From an unicellular cyanobacterium SU2 (GTDB lineage: Bacteria > Cyanobacteriota > Cyanobacteriia > Cyanobacteriales > Microcystaceae): a stretch of DNA of 64,000 bases. The first letter of the stretch is position 1. Each line of letters begins with the position of its first letter. Below, one piece after another: positions 8,411 to 17,557 of this stretch. The position numbers and the translations under genes were made by a program. The notes under the pieces were generated by a model. That model saw only the letters and a list, made by a program, of their open reading frames with translations. It did no database searches and had not been told where the DNA came from. The stretch covers positions 157,325-221,324 of the forward strand of contig NEED01000078.1 of the NCBI GenBank assembly GCA_002110465.1, in the 5' to 3' direction.

Positions 8411-9045
8411 GCATTTTTGTCAAGTTAGTACAAATCAACTTTTATAAAATCAGTTGTTCGATAAATCAGGTAAAATCCTCTCTAGCAGTTTCAACTTACG
8501 ATTTCATAAAGGTTGGAAGACTGTTTTTTTAGATGTAGTTATAATTATGGCAACTATACCACTGTATAAATATGATACCAAATCCCTCAAACGTTGTAAA
8601 TACGTTGAAGAAAATTTTATATTTGAGGAGGCAACTTAATTAAAACTTAAGATTTTATATTTGATTTTTAAATATTTTATAAAACTATTAATAATAAAAG
8701 ATTATGAAGTATTCAACAGGGACTGTTTCAAGTTTTAACGATACTCCAAGGAGAAGAACGGGGTATTATTGTTGGCAATGCTAAAATAGAACTATGTCAA
8801 TGGTATCAACAGAATCAAAGTCCTTTTCGTTACTTTGCTAAAGGTAATTATGCAGAAGGAATCTTAGAGGGATTAACCCATTTTGGCTTTTTTTGAATTC
8901 TTGAAAATAGATAATAAAACGACAAAAATGAGGGGAATAACTAACAACAGAAAAAATCAAAGGCTAGTTAATTAAGAAAAAATTAGTTATCAATAAAATT
9001 ATCGGATGTATTGATTCATATTCATGAAATAGTTAAAAATATATT
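8411..9045. other. 635 bp spacer with a gene remnant
   Basis: Very AT-rich. The only recognisable content is the C-terminal part of a sucrose-phosphate-phosphatase-like protein at 8708-8896. A 61-codon frame at 8454-8639 shows no coding character. Confidence 0.6.
8708..8896 (+). pseudogene. C-terminal remnant of a sucrose-phosphate-phosphatase-like HAD protein
   Basis: An open frame with no start ends at 8896 and encodes GIIVGNAKIELCQWYQQN followed by YFAKGNYAEGILEGLTHFGF. From memory, this matches the end of cyanobacterial sucrose-6-phosphate phosphatases, where a motif (I/V)VGNAxPEL lies shortly after the HAD GDSGND box and the protein ends in ILEGLxHF. The HAD box itself is missing and a stop at 8705-8707 precedes the fragment, so the 5' part is lost. 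The identification rests on pattern recognition and was not verified by a search. Confidence 0.55.
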
Positions 9046-9693
9046 GTGCTTAGTTATCTCAAAGGAAACCCTGTTGAAATCATCAAAAACACACCCAATA
9101 AAATCCTGCTAATTTTAGAAGTTAATCAAGTGGGTTATGAAATGCAAATTGTATCAAGATTTGCCAGACAAATAGCCCAAAATAAACCAGAAACCATTCA
9201 AATATTTACCCATCTACAAATCAGAGATGAGCAGCCAATTTTATATGGATTTGCCACTGCCGCCGAACGAGAATTATTCCGTCAATTAATCAGTGTTAGT
9301 GGCATTGGCCCACAATTAGCGATCGCCTTAATTGATACCTTGGGATTAGAAGAATTAGTGCAAGCCATTGTTAATGGCAATATTAGGACTTTATCTAAAA
9401 CCCCAGGAGTCGGACAAAAAACTGCCGAACGCATCGCCTTAGAACTTAAAACAAAACTCTCTCAATGGCGAAAATTATTGGGGATCACCTTACCGTCTAC
9501 ATCAGCACTTCCCTCTTTAGAAATTTTAGAAGATGTAGAGATGACTTTATTAGCATTAGGTTACACCAATGAAGAAATTAATCAAGCTGTTTCTACTCTC
9601 AGTCAAGACAATCAAATGTTAAAGAATACCAAGGGAGAAGAATGGATCAGAGAAGCGATCGCTTGGTTAACTCAGCAGGAAAAACATCGCTAA
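9046..9693 (+). CDS. ruvA: Holliday junction branch migration protein RuvA
   Basis: 215 residues, full length. N-terminal OB domain (GYEMQI, THLQIRDEQPILYGF), two helix-hairpin-helix motifs (SGIGPQLAIALI near residue 85 and PGVGQKTAERIALEL near residue 120) and the small C-terminal domain III that contacts RuvB (LLALGYTNEEINQAV). RuvA tetramers bind Holliday junctions and load the RuvB motor. The start is GTG at 9046 with a weak ribosome binding site. ruvB is not adjacent, as is usual in cyanobacteria. Confidence 0.95.
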   Translation: MLSYLKGNPVEIIKNTPNKILLILEVNQVGYEMQIVSRFARQIAQNKPETIQIFTHLQIRDEQPILYGFATAAERELFRQLISVSGIGPQLAIALIDTLGLEELVQAIVNGNIRTLSKTPGVGQKTAERIALELKTKLSQWRKLLGITLPSTSALPSLEILEDVEMTLLALGYTNEEINQAVSTLSQDNQMLKNTKGEEWIREAIAWLTQQEKHR

Positions 9694-9706
9694 TTTTTGT
9701 GATCCA

Positions 9707-11350
9707 CTACAACTGTTTCACTAAAGTTCCTGCCGCTTCTTTAGCTGCATCCCGAAAAGGTAACAAGACAAGAGCAGCCCCCGCATCCTTAAGAATTTCC
9801 ATCTCACGAAGGGTATGACTCGTTAAGGCAATTTGTCCTTGAAATTGTTGATGTTGTAGGGTGTGGAGTAAGGTTAGTCCGATCCGTTGTCCTGGTAAGG
9901 TACTGACAACCCATCTCGCCTCATTTAAAGGTAAAGTCCCCGCAAATTCAGGATCTTCCGCATCTCCATAAAACGCTAATACCCCTTCGTTACGCCAGTT
10001 TCGTACCAATTCCGGGTCAAAATCAACCCCTAAAACCTGTAATCCCTGTTCTTGTAAATGAACTAATAAACTACCGCCATAACGTCCCAATCCAAATAAA
10101 ATAACATCAACCGGAGGAATATCTACCTTATCTAAATTTCCTAATTTCTGTTGAGAATGGGGGATTAATCTTTCTAAGTGAGATAATAGGGGAGCCAGCC
10201 ATTCATAAAGAGTATGAGAATCAATGATCATATAAGTAGACACCCCCATCGTAATTAATCCTACCAGGGTAATCAACCCTAAAATATTCTCATTAATATG
10301 GCCTAATCCCACCCCTAAACTCGCTAAAATTAAAGAAAATTCGCTAATTTGTCCAAGGGAAAAACTGGTAATAGCACTGGTATATTTACGATAGCCCATC
10401 ATACTCATTAAGACCATTATCATCAGGGGTTTTCCTAACAAGACAAAAATTGAAAAAATTACCGCCGGAATAATCTCTAAGGCTAAATAATTGACATCAA
10501 TGTGAATACCTAAATTAATAAAGAAAAACAGTAACAAAAAATCCCGTAAACTGATTAACCGCGCCCCCAAAGTAACCCGATAATGGGTAGAAGCTAGGGA
10601 TATTCCCGCAATAAACGCCCCCACTTCCTTGCTAAACCCTAACCCATCTCCCAAAGCAGCTAGAGCCATCGCCCAAGAAATGGCAAAGATTAATAATAAT
10701 TCCGTCGAATAAGCAACGGAATGGAGTAACTGGGGTAGCACATAACGAGTCAGCAAAGCTACTACCAGTAAAAACCCTCCCCCTTTAAGTAATACCATCA
10801 AAATTTCTTGCCCTAAAGAGACTTCAGAATTGCTACTAAAAGCTGTTAAAGCAATCATGACAAGAACTACCACAATATCTTGAACAATCAATATCCCTAA
10901 AGCAATTCGTCCGTGTAAGGCATCAATTTCTCGTTTATCAGACAGCAACTTAACGATAATGATGGTACTTGAAAAACTGAGAGCAATGGCAACATAAAAG
11001 GCTGAGATTGTCTCTAGGTTCAAAGAAATGGCAATTAAATAGCCTAACCCTCCTGTGATTAAAATTTGTCCAACCCCTGTGATAATAGCCACCAGTCCCA
11101 CAGCACGAATTTCGTGGGGATCAAGTTTTAACCCAACCACAAACAATAATAAAGCAATGCCTAATTCAGCTAATAACTCCACTTCATCGGTGGCAGTCCC
11201 TAACCCTAACCCCGCAGGACCGACCGCAATACCTACGATAATAAACGCCATAATTAACGGTTGACGCAGCCACACAGCCAATGCCCCGATCCCTGTAGCG
11301 ATCGCTAAAATACAGGCAATTTCTGAAAATATACTATTGAAAGTGATCAT
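9707..11350 (-). CDS. CPA2 cation:proton antiporter with TrkA-N domain (KefB-like)
   Basis: 547 residues. Residues 1-380 hold about 12 membrane segments with features of the Na+/H+ exchanger fold (GIALLLFVVGLKLDP, ALSFSSTIIIVKLLSDK, LGILIVQDIVVV). After a linker comes a Rossmann TrkA-N/RCK-type domain starting at VDVILFGLGRYGG (about residue 416), which binds NAD(H) or a related ligand and gates transport. Whether K+ or Na+ is carried cannot be read from sequence. There is no partner gene. It converges on ruvA with only 13 bp between the stops. Confidence 0.9.
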   Translation of the reverse strand: MITFNSIFSEIACILAIATGIGALAVWLRQPLIMAFIIVGIAVGPAGLGLGTATDEVELLAELGIALLLFVVGLKLDPHEIRAVGLVAIITGVGQILITGGLGYLIAISLNLETISAFYVAIALSFSSTIIIVKLLSDKREIDALHGRIALGILIVQDIVVVLVMIALTAFSSNSEVSLGQEILMVLLKGGGFLLVVALLTRYVLPQLLHSVAYSTELLLIFAISWAMALAALGDGLGFSKEVGAFIAGISLASTHYRVTLGARLISLRDFLLLFFFINLGIHIDVNYLALEIIPAVIFSIFVLLGKPLMIMVLMSMMGYRKYTSAITSFSLGQISEFSLILASLGVGLGHINENILGLITLVGLITMGVSTYMIIDSHTLYEWLAPLLSHLERLIPHSQQKLGNLDKVDIPPVDVILFGLGRYGGSLLVHLQEQGLQVLGVDFDPELVRNWRNEGVLAFYGDAEDPEFAGTLPLNEARWVVSTLPGQRIGLTLLHTLQHQQFQGQIALTSHTLREMEILKDAGAALVLLPFRDAAKEAAGTLVKQL

Positions 11351-11513
11351 AAAGATTTTTAATTTTCATTGTATAGTCTCAAGATAACTCTATATGCCTT
11401 TCGGATGATTGTTGAGAAGCTATCCTAAAATAACCCAATTGGGTGAGGTTTTCATCCCTTTATATTTCTTATATTAGTAATAGAAAGAAAACATTAGATG
11501 AGGAGTAAAAATT

Positions 11514-11960
11514 ATGAAACGGAACATTTTAGTCACTCTAGCGATCGCTACTCCCCTCATGTTAGCGAGTCCAGTCCTGGCAGGAAATCCAGCCCATGTT
11601 CAACAATTATTAGAAACGAACGAATGTATGGGATGCGACCTCTCCAATGAAGATTTAAGATATGCCCATTTAATTGGGGCAGACTTAAGAAATGCTGACC
11701 TTTCAGGAGCAACTTTAATTGAAGCCAACCTCGAAGGGGCTGATCTGACCGAGGCTAATTTGAAAGGGGCAAACCTCATGGGTGCAATGGTTACTAATGC
11801 TAGTTTAAATAAAGCTAACTTAGATAATGTGAACTTCACCCAAGCCAAGATTTATGATGCTGATGTTACAGGTGCATCAATGAACAACTTGGATATCACT
11901 AACGCTCAAATCTTTAATACAGGTATTGGAATTGGTGGAGAAGATCCTGAGTTGGATTAA
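11514..11960 (+). CDS. Exported pentapeptide-repeat protein
   Basis: 148 residues with a signal peptide ending LASPVLA (about residue 23). From residue 45 there are A(D/N)LxxA-type pentapeptide repeats (ADLRN ADLSG ATLIE ANLEG ADLTE ANLKG), which form a right-handed quadrilateral beta helix. Two cysteines (CMGC, about residues 38-41) precede the repeats and could form a disulfide or bind a ligand. Such small periplasmic or lumenal proteins are numerous in cyanobacteria and mostly uncharacterised. AGGAG lies 9 nt before the ATG. Confidence 0.88.
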   Translation: MKRNILVTLAIATPLMLASPVLAGNPAHVQQLLETNECMGCDLSNEDLRYAHLIGADLRNADLSGATLIEANLEGADLTEANLKGANLMGAMVTNASLNKANLDNVNFTQAKIYDADVTGASMNNLDITNAQIFNTGIGIGGEDPELD

Positions 11961-12106
11961 TTAAAAGCAATGAGTTTGAATCAACCGTTAACAATTGTTT
12001 CCCACAACTTTGTTAGTGGGAGATATTTGGAAAAAAAATCACCGCTATATTGCCATAACAATTAGCGGCGAAAATCTTAAACGCGAACAATGGCTAATTT
12101 TCGGGG

Positions 12107-12394
12107 TTAGGTGTGAGAAGAATCCCCATGACCTGGACAAGGAAGGGCAGAAATAGAACGATCTAACCAACCAACCGCTTGATTTAGATGATCTAGGGCT
12201 TCTTGAGGTTGATCTTTAAGCAAAAAGACCAAGGCAGAAGCAATATGCTGCTTAGCTTGAGCTTTACGATTATTTTTGAGGCGATGCCAATCATTGGGAG
12301 TGATGGCGAGTTGCTCAGCTAAGGCTTGGACAAGTTCTAAAGAATTAACAGTTTGATCTTGTCCAGAATGAGAAACTTGGGTAATTTGAGACAT
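12107..12394 (-). CDS. Small conserved cyanobacterial protein of unknown function
   Basis: 95 residues from the ATG at 12392-12394 (MSQITQVSH); an upstream in-frame start would add a hydrophobic but poorly coding 25-residue segment. The sequence is helical, with ALAEQLAITPNDWHRLK, then ALVFLLKDQPQEALDHLNQA and GWLDRSISALPCPGH near the C terminus. It looks like one of the small single-domain families restricted to cyanobacteria. No catalytic motif is visible. The following divergent gene is also a cyanobacterial unknown. Confidence 0.72.
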   Translation of the reverse strand: MSQITQVSHSGQDQTVNSLELVQALAEQLAITPNDWHRLKNNRKAQAKQHIASALVFLLKDQPQEALDHLNQAVGWLDRSISALPCPGHGDSSHT

Positions 12395-12575
12395 AGGAAG
12401 TCTAGGGTTTAGAATTAGGGAGCATAGAATTAATGCGCTGTGGGTCAACAAAAGGCAAAAGTTAATCAAATAACTGGTTTAATGATGATTTGAGCTATTT
12501 GACCTGGCCTTAATTTCTAAATACTGACAACGCACATTGCTATATCTTTTAGTTTAACCAACAATTGACCCTAGT

Positions 12576-12965
12576 ATGTCTCAATCTGAGCCAAAGCAAC
12601 CCGAAGGGGAGTTTGAAGAGTTTGAAGCGGTGCTTCATGATACAGAGCGATCGCTCCTAGAACTCAAAGAACGCTATGAACAAATTTGCCAAGCAAAGCA
12701 ACGCCAAACAGAAATTCAAGCCTCTTTGCTCGAAATTCCCTTTCAGGAAAACTTTCCCTCCCCTCGCTTAGAGAAACAATTACAAAATCTACAAGAAGAA
12801 TTACAAGAATTATCGATTATATTAGAAAGTAGGTTGCTTTCTGATGAGGAAAATCAAGGATTACTGTTGGCTCAAGTATTATTTATTGAAGTTTTTTGGC
12901 AGGTTGTCCGTTTCGGCGGTGTAGGCGTTATCTTAGGATGGTTATTAAAAACTTGGGCTGGTTAA
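12576..12965 (+). CDS. Coiled-coil protein with C-terminal membrane segment
   Basis: 129 residues, function unknown. Residues 10-85 are a highly charged heptad-like helix (LLELKERYEQICQAKQRQ; QLQNLQEELQEL) and residues about 100-127 a hydrophobic, probably membrane-inserted segment (VVRFGGVGVILGWLLKTW). It ends 31 bp before rnc, and the whole gap consists of a 7 bp tandem repeat, so the two genes may be on one transcript. Confidence 0.7.
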   Translation: MSQSEPKQPEGEFEEFEAVLHDTERSLLELKERYEQICQAKQRQTEIQASLLEIPFQENFPSPRLEKQLQNLQEELQELSIILESRLLSDEENQGLLLAQVLFIEVFWQVVRFGGVGVILGWLLKTWAG

Positions 12966-12999
12966 TTAATAGTTAATAGTTAATAGTTAATAGTTAATG
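12966..12999. repeat. TTAATAG tandem heptamer array
   Basis: Four perfect copies of TTAATAG (12966-12993) plus a partial fifth, TTAATG, whose last three bases are the first rnc ATG. The array fills the entire spacer between the upstream stop codon and rnc. Confidence 0.9.
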
Positions 13000-13695
13000 A
13001 TGGCTACATTTCCTCGGTTTAAAAATCAAGCGTTATTAGATTGCGCTTTAACCCACCGTTCCTACGTTAACGAACATCATGACATTATAGAAGATAATGA
13101 ACGTTTAGAATTTTTGGGAGATGCCGTCTTAGAATTTGTTGTCAGTGAAGAACTCTATCAACACTATCCCGAATTAAGTGAAGCACAACTGACTCGTTTA
13201 CGGTCAAAATTAGTTGACGAACCTCAATTAGCTCAATTTGCTAAGGTGTTAGGCTTAGGAGAATTAATGTATCTCGGACAAGGGGCGATCAAAGATGGGG
13301 GAAGACAGAATCCCGCTTTATTGAGTGATACCTTTGAAGCCATAATAGGAGCATATTTTCTCGATGCAGGGATAGAAGCGGTACAAAAATTTGTGCGATC
13401 GCTATTTAAAGAGGCAATTGATAATCTAGTTATTCCTGAGTCCAGAAAAGTTTCTAGTAATATTGTTGATGTCAAAAATCGCCTTCAAGAATGGGCATTA
13501 GCTAACTACAAAAAAGTCCCTGAATACTTTTTAATTAAAGAATCGGGACCTGATCATGCCAAAGAATTTATTTTCGGGGTACGGATTAATCATCAATTAT
13601 TAGGCACAGGAAAAGGTCGCCGTAAACAAGATGCTACTAAAGCCGCAGCCCAGGATGCTTTAAATAAATTATCAATCTTTAAGCGATTAGAGTAA
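12997..13695 (+). CDS. rnc: Ribonuclease III
   Basis: 232 residues. The RNase III signature ERLEFLGDAVL is near residue 35, with the metal-binding acidic residues (the DTFEAIIGAYFLDAG helix near residue 108), followed by a C-terminal dsRNA-binding domain (DVKNRLQEWALAN; KGRRKQDATKAAAQDAL). It processes rRNA and other structured RNAs as a dimer. There are two tandem ATGs (12997 and 13000) and no Shine-Dalgarno sequence, because the 5' spacer is a heptamer repeat array. Either ATG may be used. Confidence 0.95.
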   Translation: MMATFPRFKNQALLDCALTHRSYVNEHHDIIEDNERLEFLGDAVLEFVVSEELYQHYPELSEAQLTRLRSKLVDEPQLAQFAKVLGLGELMYLGQGAIKDGGRQNPALLSDTFEAIIGAYFLDAGIEAVQKFVRSLFKEAIDNLVIPESRKVSSNIVDVKNRLQEWALANYKKVPEYFLIKESGPDHAKEFIFGVRINHQLLGTGKGRRKQDATKAAAQDALNKLSIFKRLE

Positions 13696-13724
13696 ATTAT
13701 ATGAGTTTTCATACGTTAGCGGGT

Positions 13725-14612
13725 TTACAAAGTAGGATTTTGAGAAATTTTTAAATTAATAATAGAAAGGACGAGAATAACTAAAAATAAGATTAATCCC
13801 ATGGTACAAGCATAATTAATATCTAAATCCTGAAACGCTCTTTCATACAAATAATAAACAACCGTTTTAGAACTATTTCTTGGACCCCCTTGGGTCATGA
13901 TATAAATTTCTTCAAACACTTTAGTTGCTGCAATAGCCGAAATGACCCCAACTAATAATAAATAAGGACGCATCAAAGGGATGGTTATATCCCAATGTTT
14001 TCGCCAACCATCTGATCCATCAATCGCAGCAGCTTCATATAATTCATGAGGAATTGATTGTAGTCCCGCTAAATAAATAACCATGTAATAACCTAGTCCT
14101 TTCCAGATAGTAACTGCCATGACACTGAAAATAGCGATTTGAGGACTTGTTAACCAAGGAATTCCTTCAGAAAATCCCAATTGTTTAAGAAATTGATTAA
14201 GTAACCCATTAGAAAGATAAAGGGCTTTCCAAGCAATACCAGCAACCACCATAGAAATAACAACAGGAGTATAAAAAGCCATCCGAAATAAACTAATTCC
14301 TTTAAGTTTTTGATTCACTAAGATGGCTAATATTAGAGGGAAAATGACTAGAATAGGAACAACAACTATTAAGTATAAAAAAGTGTTTTGCAGGGTTTTC
14401 CAAAAAACAGGATCTTTAGCGAGACGCTGAAAATTTTCTAAGCCAATCCACGTTGGGGCTTGGGTTATATCATAATCATATTGGGTAAAACTTAATGCAA
14501 AAGCTTGTAAGGCAGGAAAAAAAACAGTTATACCCAGCATCAAAAGAGCCGGCAATAAAAATAAATAAGGGATTATTTTAGGCGGAATGTTTAAAGCAAT
14601 TTTAACGGTCAT
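13725..14612 (-). CDS. Carbohydrate ABC transporter permease (MalF/UgpA type)
   Basis: 295 residues with about six membrane segments and the EAA loop that docks the ATPase (LYEAAAIDGSDGWRKHWDI, about residues 208-226). It is related to MalF/UgpA/GgtC-type permeases that import sugars or glycerol derivatives. No partner permease, solute-binding protein or ATPase is adjacent: its neighbours are rnc (convergent) and the map-VOC pair. In several cyanobacteria such transporter genes are scattered, so this need not be a defect. The substrate cannot be read from the sequence. Confidence 0.88.
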   Translation of the reverse strand: MTVKIALNIPPKIIPYLFLLPALLMLGITVFFPALQAFALSFTQYDYDITQAPTWIGLENFQRLAKDPVFWKTLQNTFLYLIVVVPILVIFPLILAILVNQKLKGISLFRMAFYTPVVISMVVAGIAWKALYLSNGLLNQFLKQLGFSEGIPWLTSPQIAIFSVMAVTIWKGLGYYMVIYLAGLQSIPHELYEAAAIDGSDGWRKHWDITIPLMRPYLLLVGVISAIAATKVFEEIYIMTQGGPRNSSKTVVYYLYERAFQDLDINYACTMGLILFLVILVLSIINLKISQNPTL

Positions 14613-14684
14613 GGTCTGATATAATTACCAATTGAACAAACAACATTAATGGTTAAGTAGCGTAGTCCTATAGCACCTAATTAT

Positions 14685-15080
14685 TCACGCTCTATTATCT
14701 TTCTTGATTGAAGCTGATTGATGTAATATTAATCGATTTCCTGCGGGGTCATAACCATAGATTTCCTTTCCGTGGGAAGCTGTTGTCATAGAGTTAGATA
14801 AGGTTCCCCCTAATGAATTTAAGTAGGCGATCGCCGCTTCTAAATTCTCTACTTCTAAACAAAGACTCATACTACTCCCAACAGAGTTTCCAAACTCTTC
14901 TTGATGACTCAATTGAGGATAAAAAATGCCTAATCGTAGTCCAGAAAACTGAAATTCAGCATAACGTTGAGGAAGATAGGGATTAGGAGATTTAGCTAAA
15001 AGTTGCTGATAAAACTCAACCACCGCATCAAAGTTTACGGTGGCAATAGTAACGAATGCTGTCTGATAGTTTAAAGCCAT
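14685..15080 (-). CDS. VOC (glyoxalase/bleomycin resistance) family protein
   Basis: 131 residues with the beta-alpha-beta-beta-beta pattern of the vicinal oxygen chelate fold (TIATVNFDAVVEFYQQLL; a second half with SMSLCLEVENLEAAIAYL). The C-terminal metal-ligand region reads GKEIYGYDPAGNRLIL; not all the usual glyoxalase ligands are obvious. The start ATG shares one base with the map stop codon (TAATG), so the gene is translationally coupled to map. The substrate is unknown. Confidence 0.85.
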   Translation of the reverse strand: MALNYQTAFVTIATVNFDAVVEFYQQLLAKSPNPYLPQRYAEFQFSGLRLGIFYPQLSHQEEFGNSVGSSMSLCLEVENLEAAIAYLNSLGGTLSNSMTTASHGKEIYGYDPAGNRLILHQSASIKKDNRA

Positions 15081-15841
15081 TAATCTGGTAAGGTGAGAAT
15101 TTCCACCCCTGTTTCTGTCACCGCTAGAGTATGTTCAAATTGGGCTGACAGTTTGCCATCTTTCGTAATTGCTGTCCAACCATCTTTTAAAACCACCGCT
15201 TCCCAGGTTCCTTCATTAATCATCGGTTCAATGGTAAATACCATCCCTGGACGAAGACGTTTTCCTTTCCCTCGCTGGCCAAAGTGAGGAATTTGAGGAG
15301 GAGTATGGAAAATATTGCTAACCCCGTGGCCGACAAAATCTCTAACCACAGAAAAACCGTGAGGTTCAGCATATTCTTGAATCGCTGCCCCAATATCCCC
15401 AATTTTTGCCCCAGGTTTCACCGCCGCAATTCCTCGCCTTAGACATTCTTCGGTGACTTCTACTAATTTTCGGGCTGTTGGGGAAGGGGTTCCCACAAAA
15501 AAAGTACGGGATGTATCACCGTGATAGCCATCAAGAATGGGCGTAACATCGATGTTGATAATATCTCCGTCTTTAAGAATTTGCCTAGCATTGGGAATTC
15601 CATGACAAATCACTTCATTAATGCTGGTGCAAATTGATTTAGGAAATCCATGATAACCTAATGGCGCGCTGGTAGCGTTGTGGGCTTTTGTCCAGCGTTC
15701 AGCCTCATCATTCAGTTGTAAAGTGCTTACTCCTGGTTTGACCATTGGGGCTAGATGGTCTAACAATTGGGCTGCTAAACGTCCAGCCCGCCGCATTTTT
15801 TCTATTTCCCGTTTTGATAATAGGGTGATTGTTTCTCCCAT
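15080..15841 (-). CDS. map: Methionine aminopeptidase, type I
   Basis: 253 residues, no N-terminal SH3 extension (type Ia). It removes the initiator Met. The metal ligands are visible: Asp in INIDVTPILDG and YHGDTSRTF, His in FVGHGVSN, Glu in FTIEPM and Glu in QFEHT. Its stop overlaps the next start, so map and the VOC protein form a two-gene operon. Cyanobacteria usually carry several map paralogues, so this may not be the only one. Confidence 0.95.
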   Translation of the reverse strand: MGETITLLSKREIEKMRRAGRLAAQLLDHLAPMVKPGVSTLQLNDEAERWTKAHNATSAPLGYHGFPKSICTSINEVICHGIPNARQILKDGDIINIDVTPILDGYHGDTSRTFFVGTPSPTARKLVEVTEECLRRGIAAVKPGAKIGDIGAAIQEYAEPHGFSVVRDFVGHGVSNIFHTPPQIPHFGQRGKGKRLRPGMVFTIEPMINEGTWEAVVLKDGWTAITKDGKLSAQFEHTLAVTETGVEILTLPD

Positions 15842-16020
15842 CCGTTTGATTCAGTGATTAAGGGTTAATGTAGATCTTCTTGTTAATGATTAAATCTTCT
15901 GTTTTATAGTAACATCTTTTTGAACAAGAGTCATTATTTGATAATTTACAGTAAACAGAGAAAAGATTCTTCTGAATCATTTAGGACAGTTTTTTTGAGC
16001 AATAAAAATCAAGAAGTTTG

Positions 16021-16491
16021 TTATTTACTAGCCTCCCCATCAATTTCATTTTCATTATCTGACATAAATATTTCCTCAACCTTTATCATTAATTTTACCT
16101 GATGTTCAGTATTATTTTCAGCCCAAAATTTAGAATTAGGTTCAGTTGTTTCATAACTGAGTTCTAGGGGTTTACCCAAAACACAACTGTAACTGCGAAA
16201 ATCATCACCGCATCGGATAGCACTTTCTCCTGAATTTACCGTAACCGTCATTTTTAAAGCTGGTGGATCGATTTTAACTGATTGTCTAGATCCTTGAGAT
16301 AACACAGTTAAAGGATATGTTGTGAGAGAGTGTTTTTCCTCTTCTAATTGAGAAATTGTTTCCCCTTCTGATAGGTTATCCGCTTTGGCTTGTGTTGGAA
16401 TCCCGAAATTAATCAACAGGACTAATAATAAGAGTATTAGTATTGGAAAAAATTTTGCCAATTTCTCTTTATAACTTGTTTTAATTAACAT
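16021..16491 (-). CDS. Exported protein of unknown function
   Basis: 156 residues. The N terminus has a basic start, a long hydrophobic core (FFPILILLLLVLLINFGIP) and a possible cleavage site at TQAKA, so it is exported or membrane-anchored. The mature part has two cysteines (AIRCGDDFRSYSC, spaced 10 apart) that could form a disulfide, and an acidic C terminus. I recognise no family. It is divergent from rpsB, with a 220 bp spacer. Confidence 0.65.
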   Translation of the reverse strand: MLIKTSYKEKLAKFFPILILLLLVLLINFGIPTQAKADNLSEGETISQLEEEKHSLTTYPLTVLSQGSRQSVKIDPPALKMTVTVNSGESAIRCGDDFRSYSCVLGKPLELSYETTEPNSKFWAENNTEHQVKLMIKVEEIFMSDNENEIDGEASK

Positions 16492-16647
16492 TATGTTAAT
16501 AGTTTTTTTTGTTTATTACTTTACTTAAGAACAGTAACAGATATTACTCAAGAAGAGCAAACCCGATGTTTTATCCGCTTTGATTGAAAATTAAGCTGTT
16601 AAATGTGATATGCTAGATAGGCTGTATAAATATCGCACATTCAGGAC

Positions 16648-16697
16648 TTCGGGTGTTTCTAGTAGAGAAATACACCTGGATGGAGGATAAACCCGAA
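16648..16697 (+). promoter_or_regulatory. Structured rpsB leader
   Basis: TTCGGGT (16648-16654) pairs with ACCCGAA (16691-16697). Inside is a second hairpin, in which TTTCT (16656-16660) pairs with AGAAA (16666-16670), extended by GTG/CAC. The structure ends directly before the ribosome binding site CAGGAG (16699-16704). Autogenous control by S2 through such a leader is known in bacteria; that this one works so is an inference. Confidence 0.5.
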
Positions 16698-16714
16698 TCA
16701 GGAGAAAATTACAA

Positions 16715-17557
16715 ATGTCAGTTGTTTCGCTCGCAGAATTGCTAGAGTCTGGGGTTCACTTTGGGCATCAAACCCGCCGTTGGAATCCCAAGATGGATCC
16801 TTACATTTACACGGCTCGGAATGGGGTTCATATTATAGATTTAGTGCAAACCGCCCAATTAATGGAGAATGCTTACGAATATGTACGCACCTCTTCGAGC
16901 AAAGGAAAGCGGTTTTTGTTTGTTGGAACCAAACGTCAAGCAGCCGGAATTATTGCTCAAGAAGCCTCCCGTTGTGGAGCAAATTATGTTAACCAACGAT
17001 GGTTAGGGGGAATGCTTACCAACTGGGAAACTATCAAAACCCGAGTGGAACGCCTCAAAGAATTAGAGTCCATGGAAACCAATGGAAATCTGGCTCGTCG
17101 TCCCAAGAAAGAAGGATCAATGTTACGGCGAGAACTAGGGAAACTCGATAAATACCTCGGTGGGATTAAAACCATGCGTAAACCCCCCGATGTCGTAGTA
17201 ATTGTTGATCAGCGACGAGAATATAATGCTATTTCTGAGTGCCAAAAATTAGGAATTCCCATTATCTCTTTACTTGATACGAACTGTGATCCAGACTTTG
17301 CTGATATTCCTATTCCGGCTAACGATGATGCTATTCGTTCGATTAAGCTGATTCTTGGTAAATTAGCCGACGCGATTTATGAAGGTCGTCACGGGGAACT
17401 TGACTCTCAAGCAGATTATGAAGAGTTTGACGAAAACCTCGAAGGTGGTGATTATGACGACTATGATGACTACGAGGAAGAACAGGATGACACACAAACA
17501 GTAGACGAAGGAGAAACTACAGCTCAAACGACTCAAACCACAAACGAAGAGGAGTAA
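16715..17557 (+). CDS. rpsB: 30S ribosomal protein S2
   Basis: 280 residues. The S2 core is complete: [19 protein letters not shown] at the start, [32 protein letters not shown] and [13 protein letters not shown]. After about residue 225 there is a 50-residue acidic, low-complexity tail ([14 protein letters not shown]) that is not part of the usual bacterial S2 but is seen in some cyanobacteria. tsf follows at 18032 in the conserved rpsB-tsf order, but with an unusually long structured spacer. Confidence 0.97.
   Translation: MSVVSLAELLESGVHFGHQTRRWNPKMDPYIYTARNGVHIIDLVQTAQLMENAYEYVRTSSSKGKRFLFVGTKRQAAGIIAQEASRCGANYVNQRWLGGMLTNWETIKTRVERLKELESMETNGNLARRPKKEGSMLRRELGKLDKYLGGIKTMRKPPDVVVIVDQRREYNAISECQKLGIPIISLLDTNCDPDFADIPIPANDDAIRSIKLILGKLADAIYEGRHGELDSQADYEEFDENLEGGDYDDYDDYEEEQDDTQTVDEGETTAQTTQTTNEEE

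Noticed and set aside
8454..8639. 61-codon plus-strand frame after larB
   Set aside because: No RBS, no family resemblance and AT-rich composition like the surrounding spacer.
15920..16102. 60-codon plus-strand frame
   Set aside because: Largely overlaps the 3' end of the exported protein gene on the other strand and reads like random AT-rich sequence.
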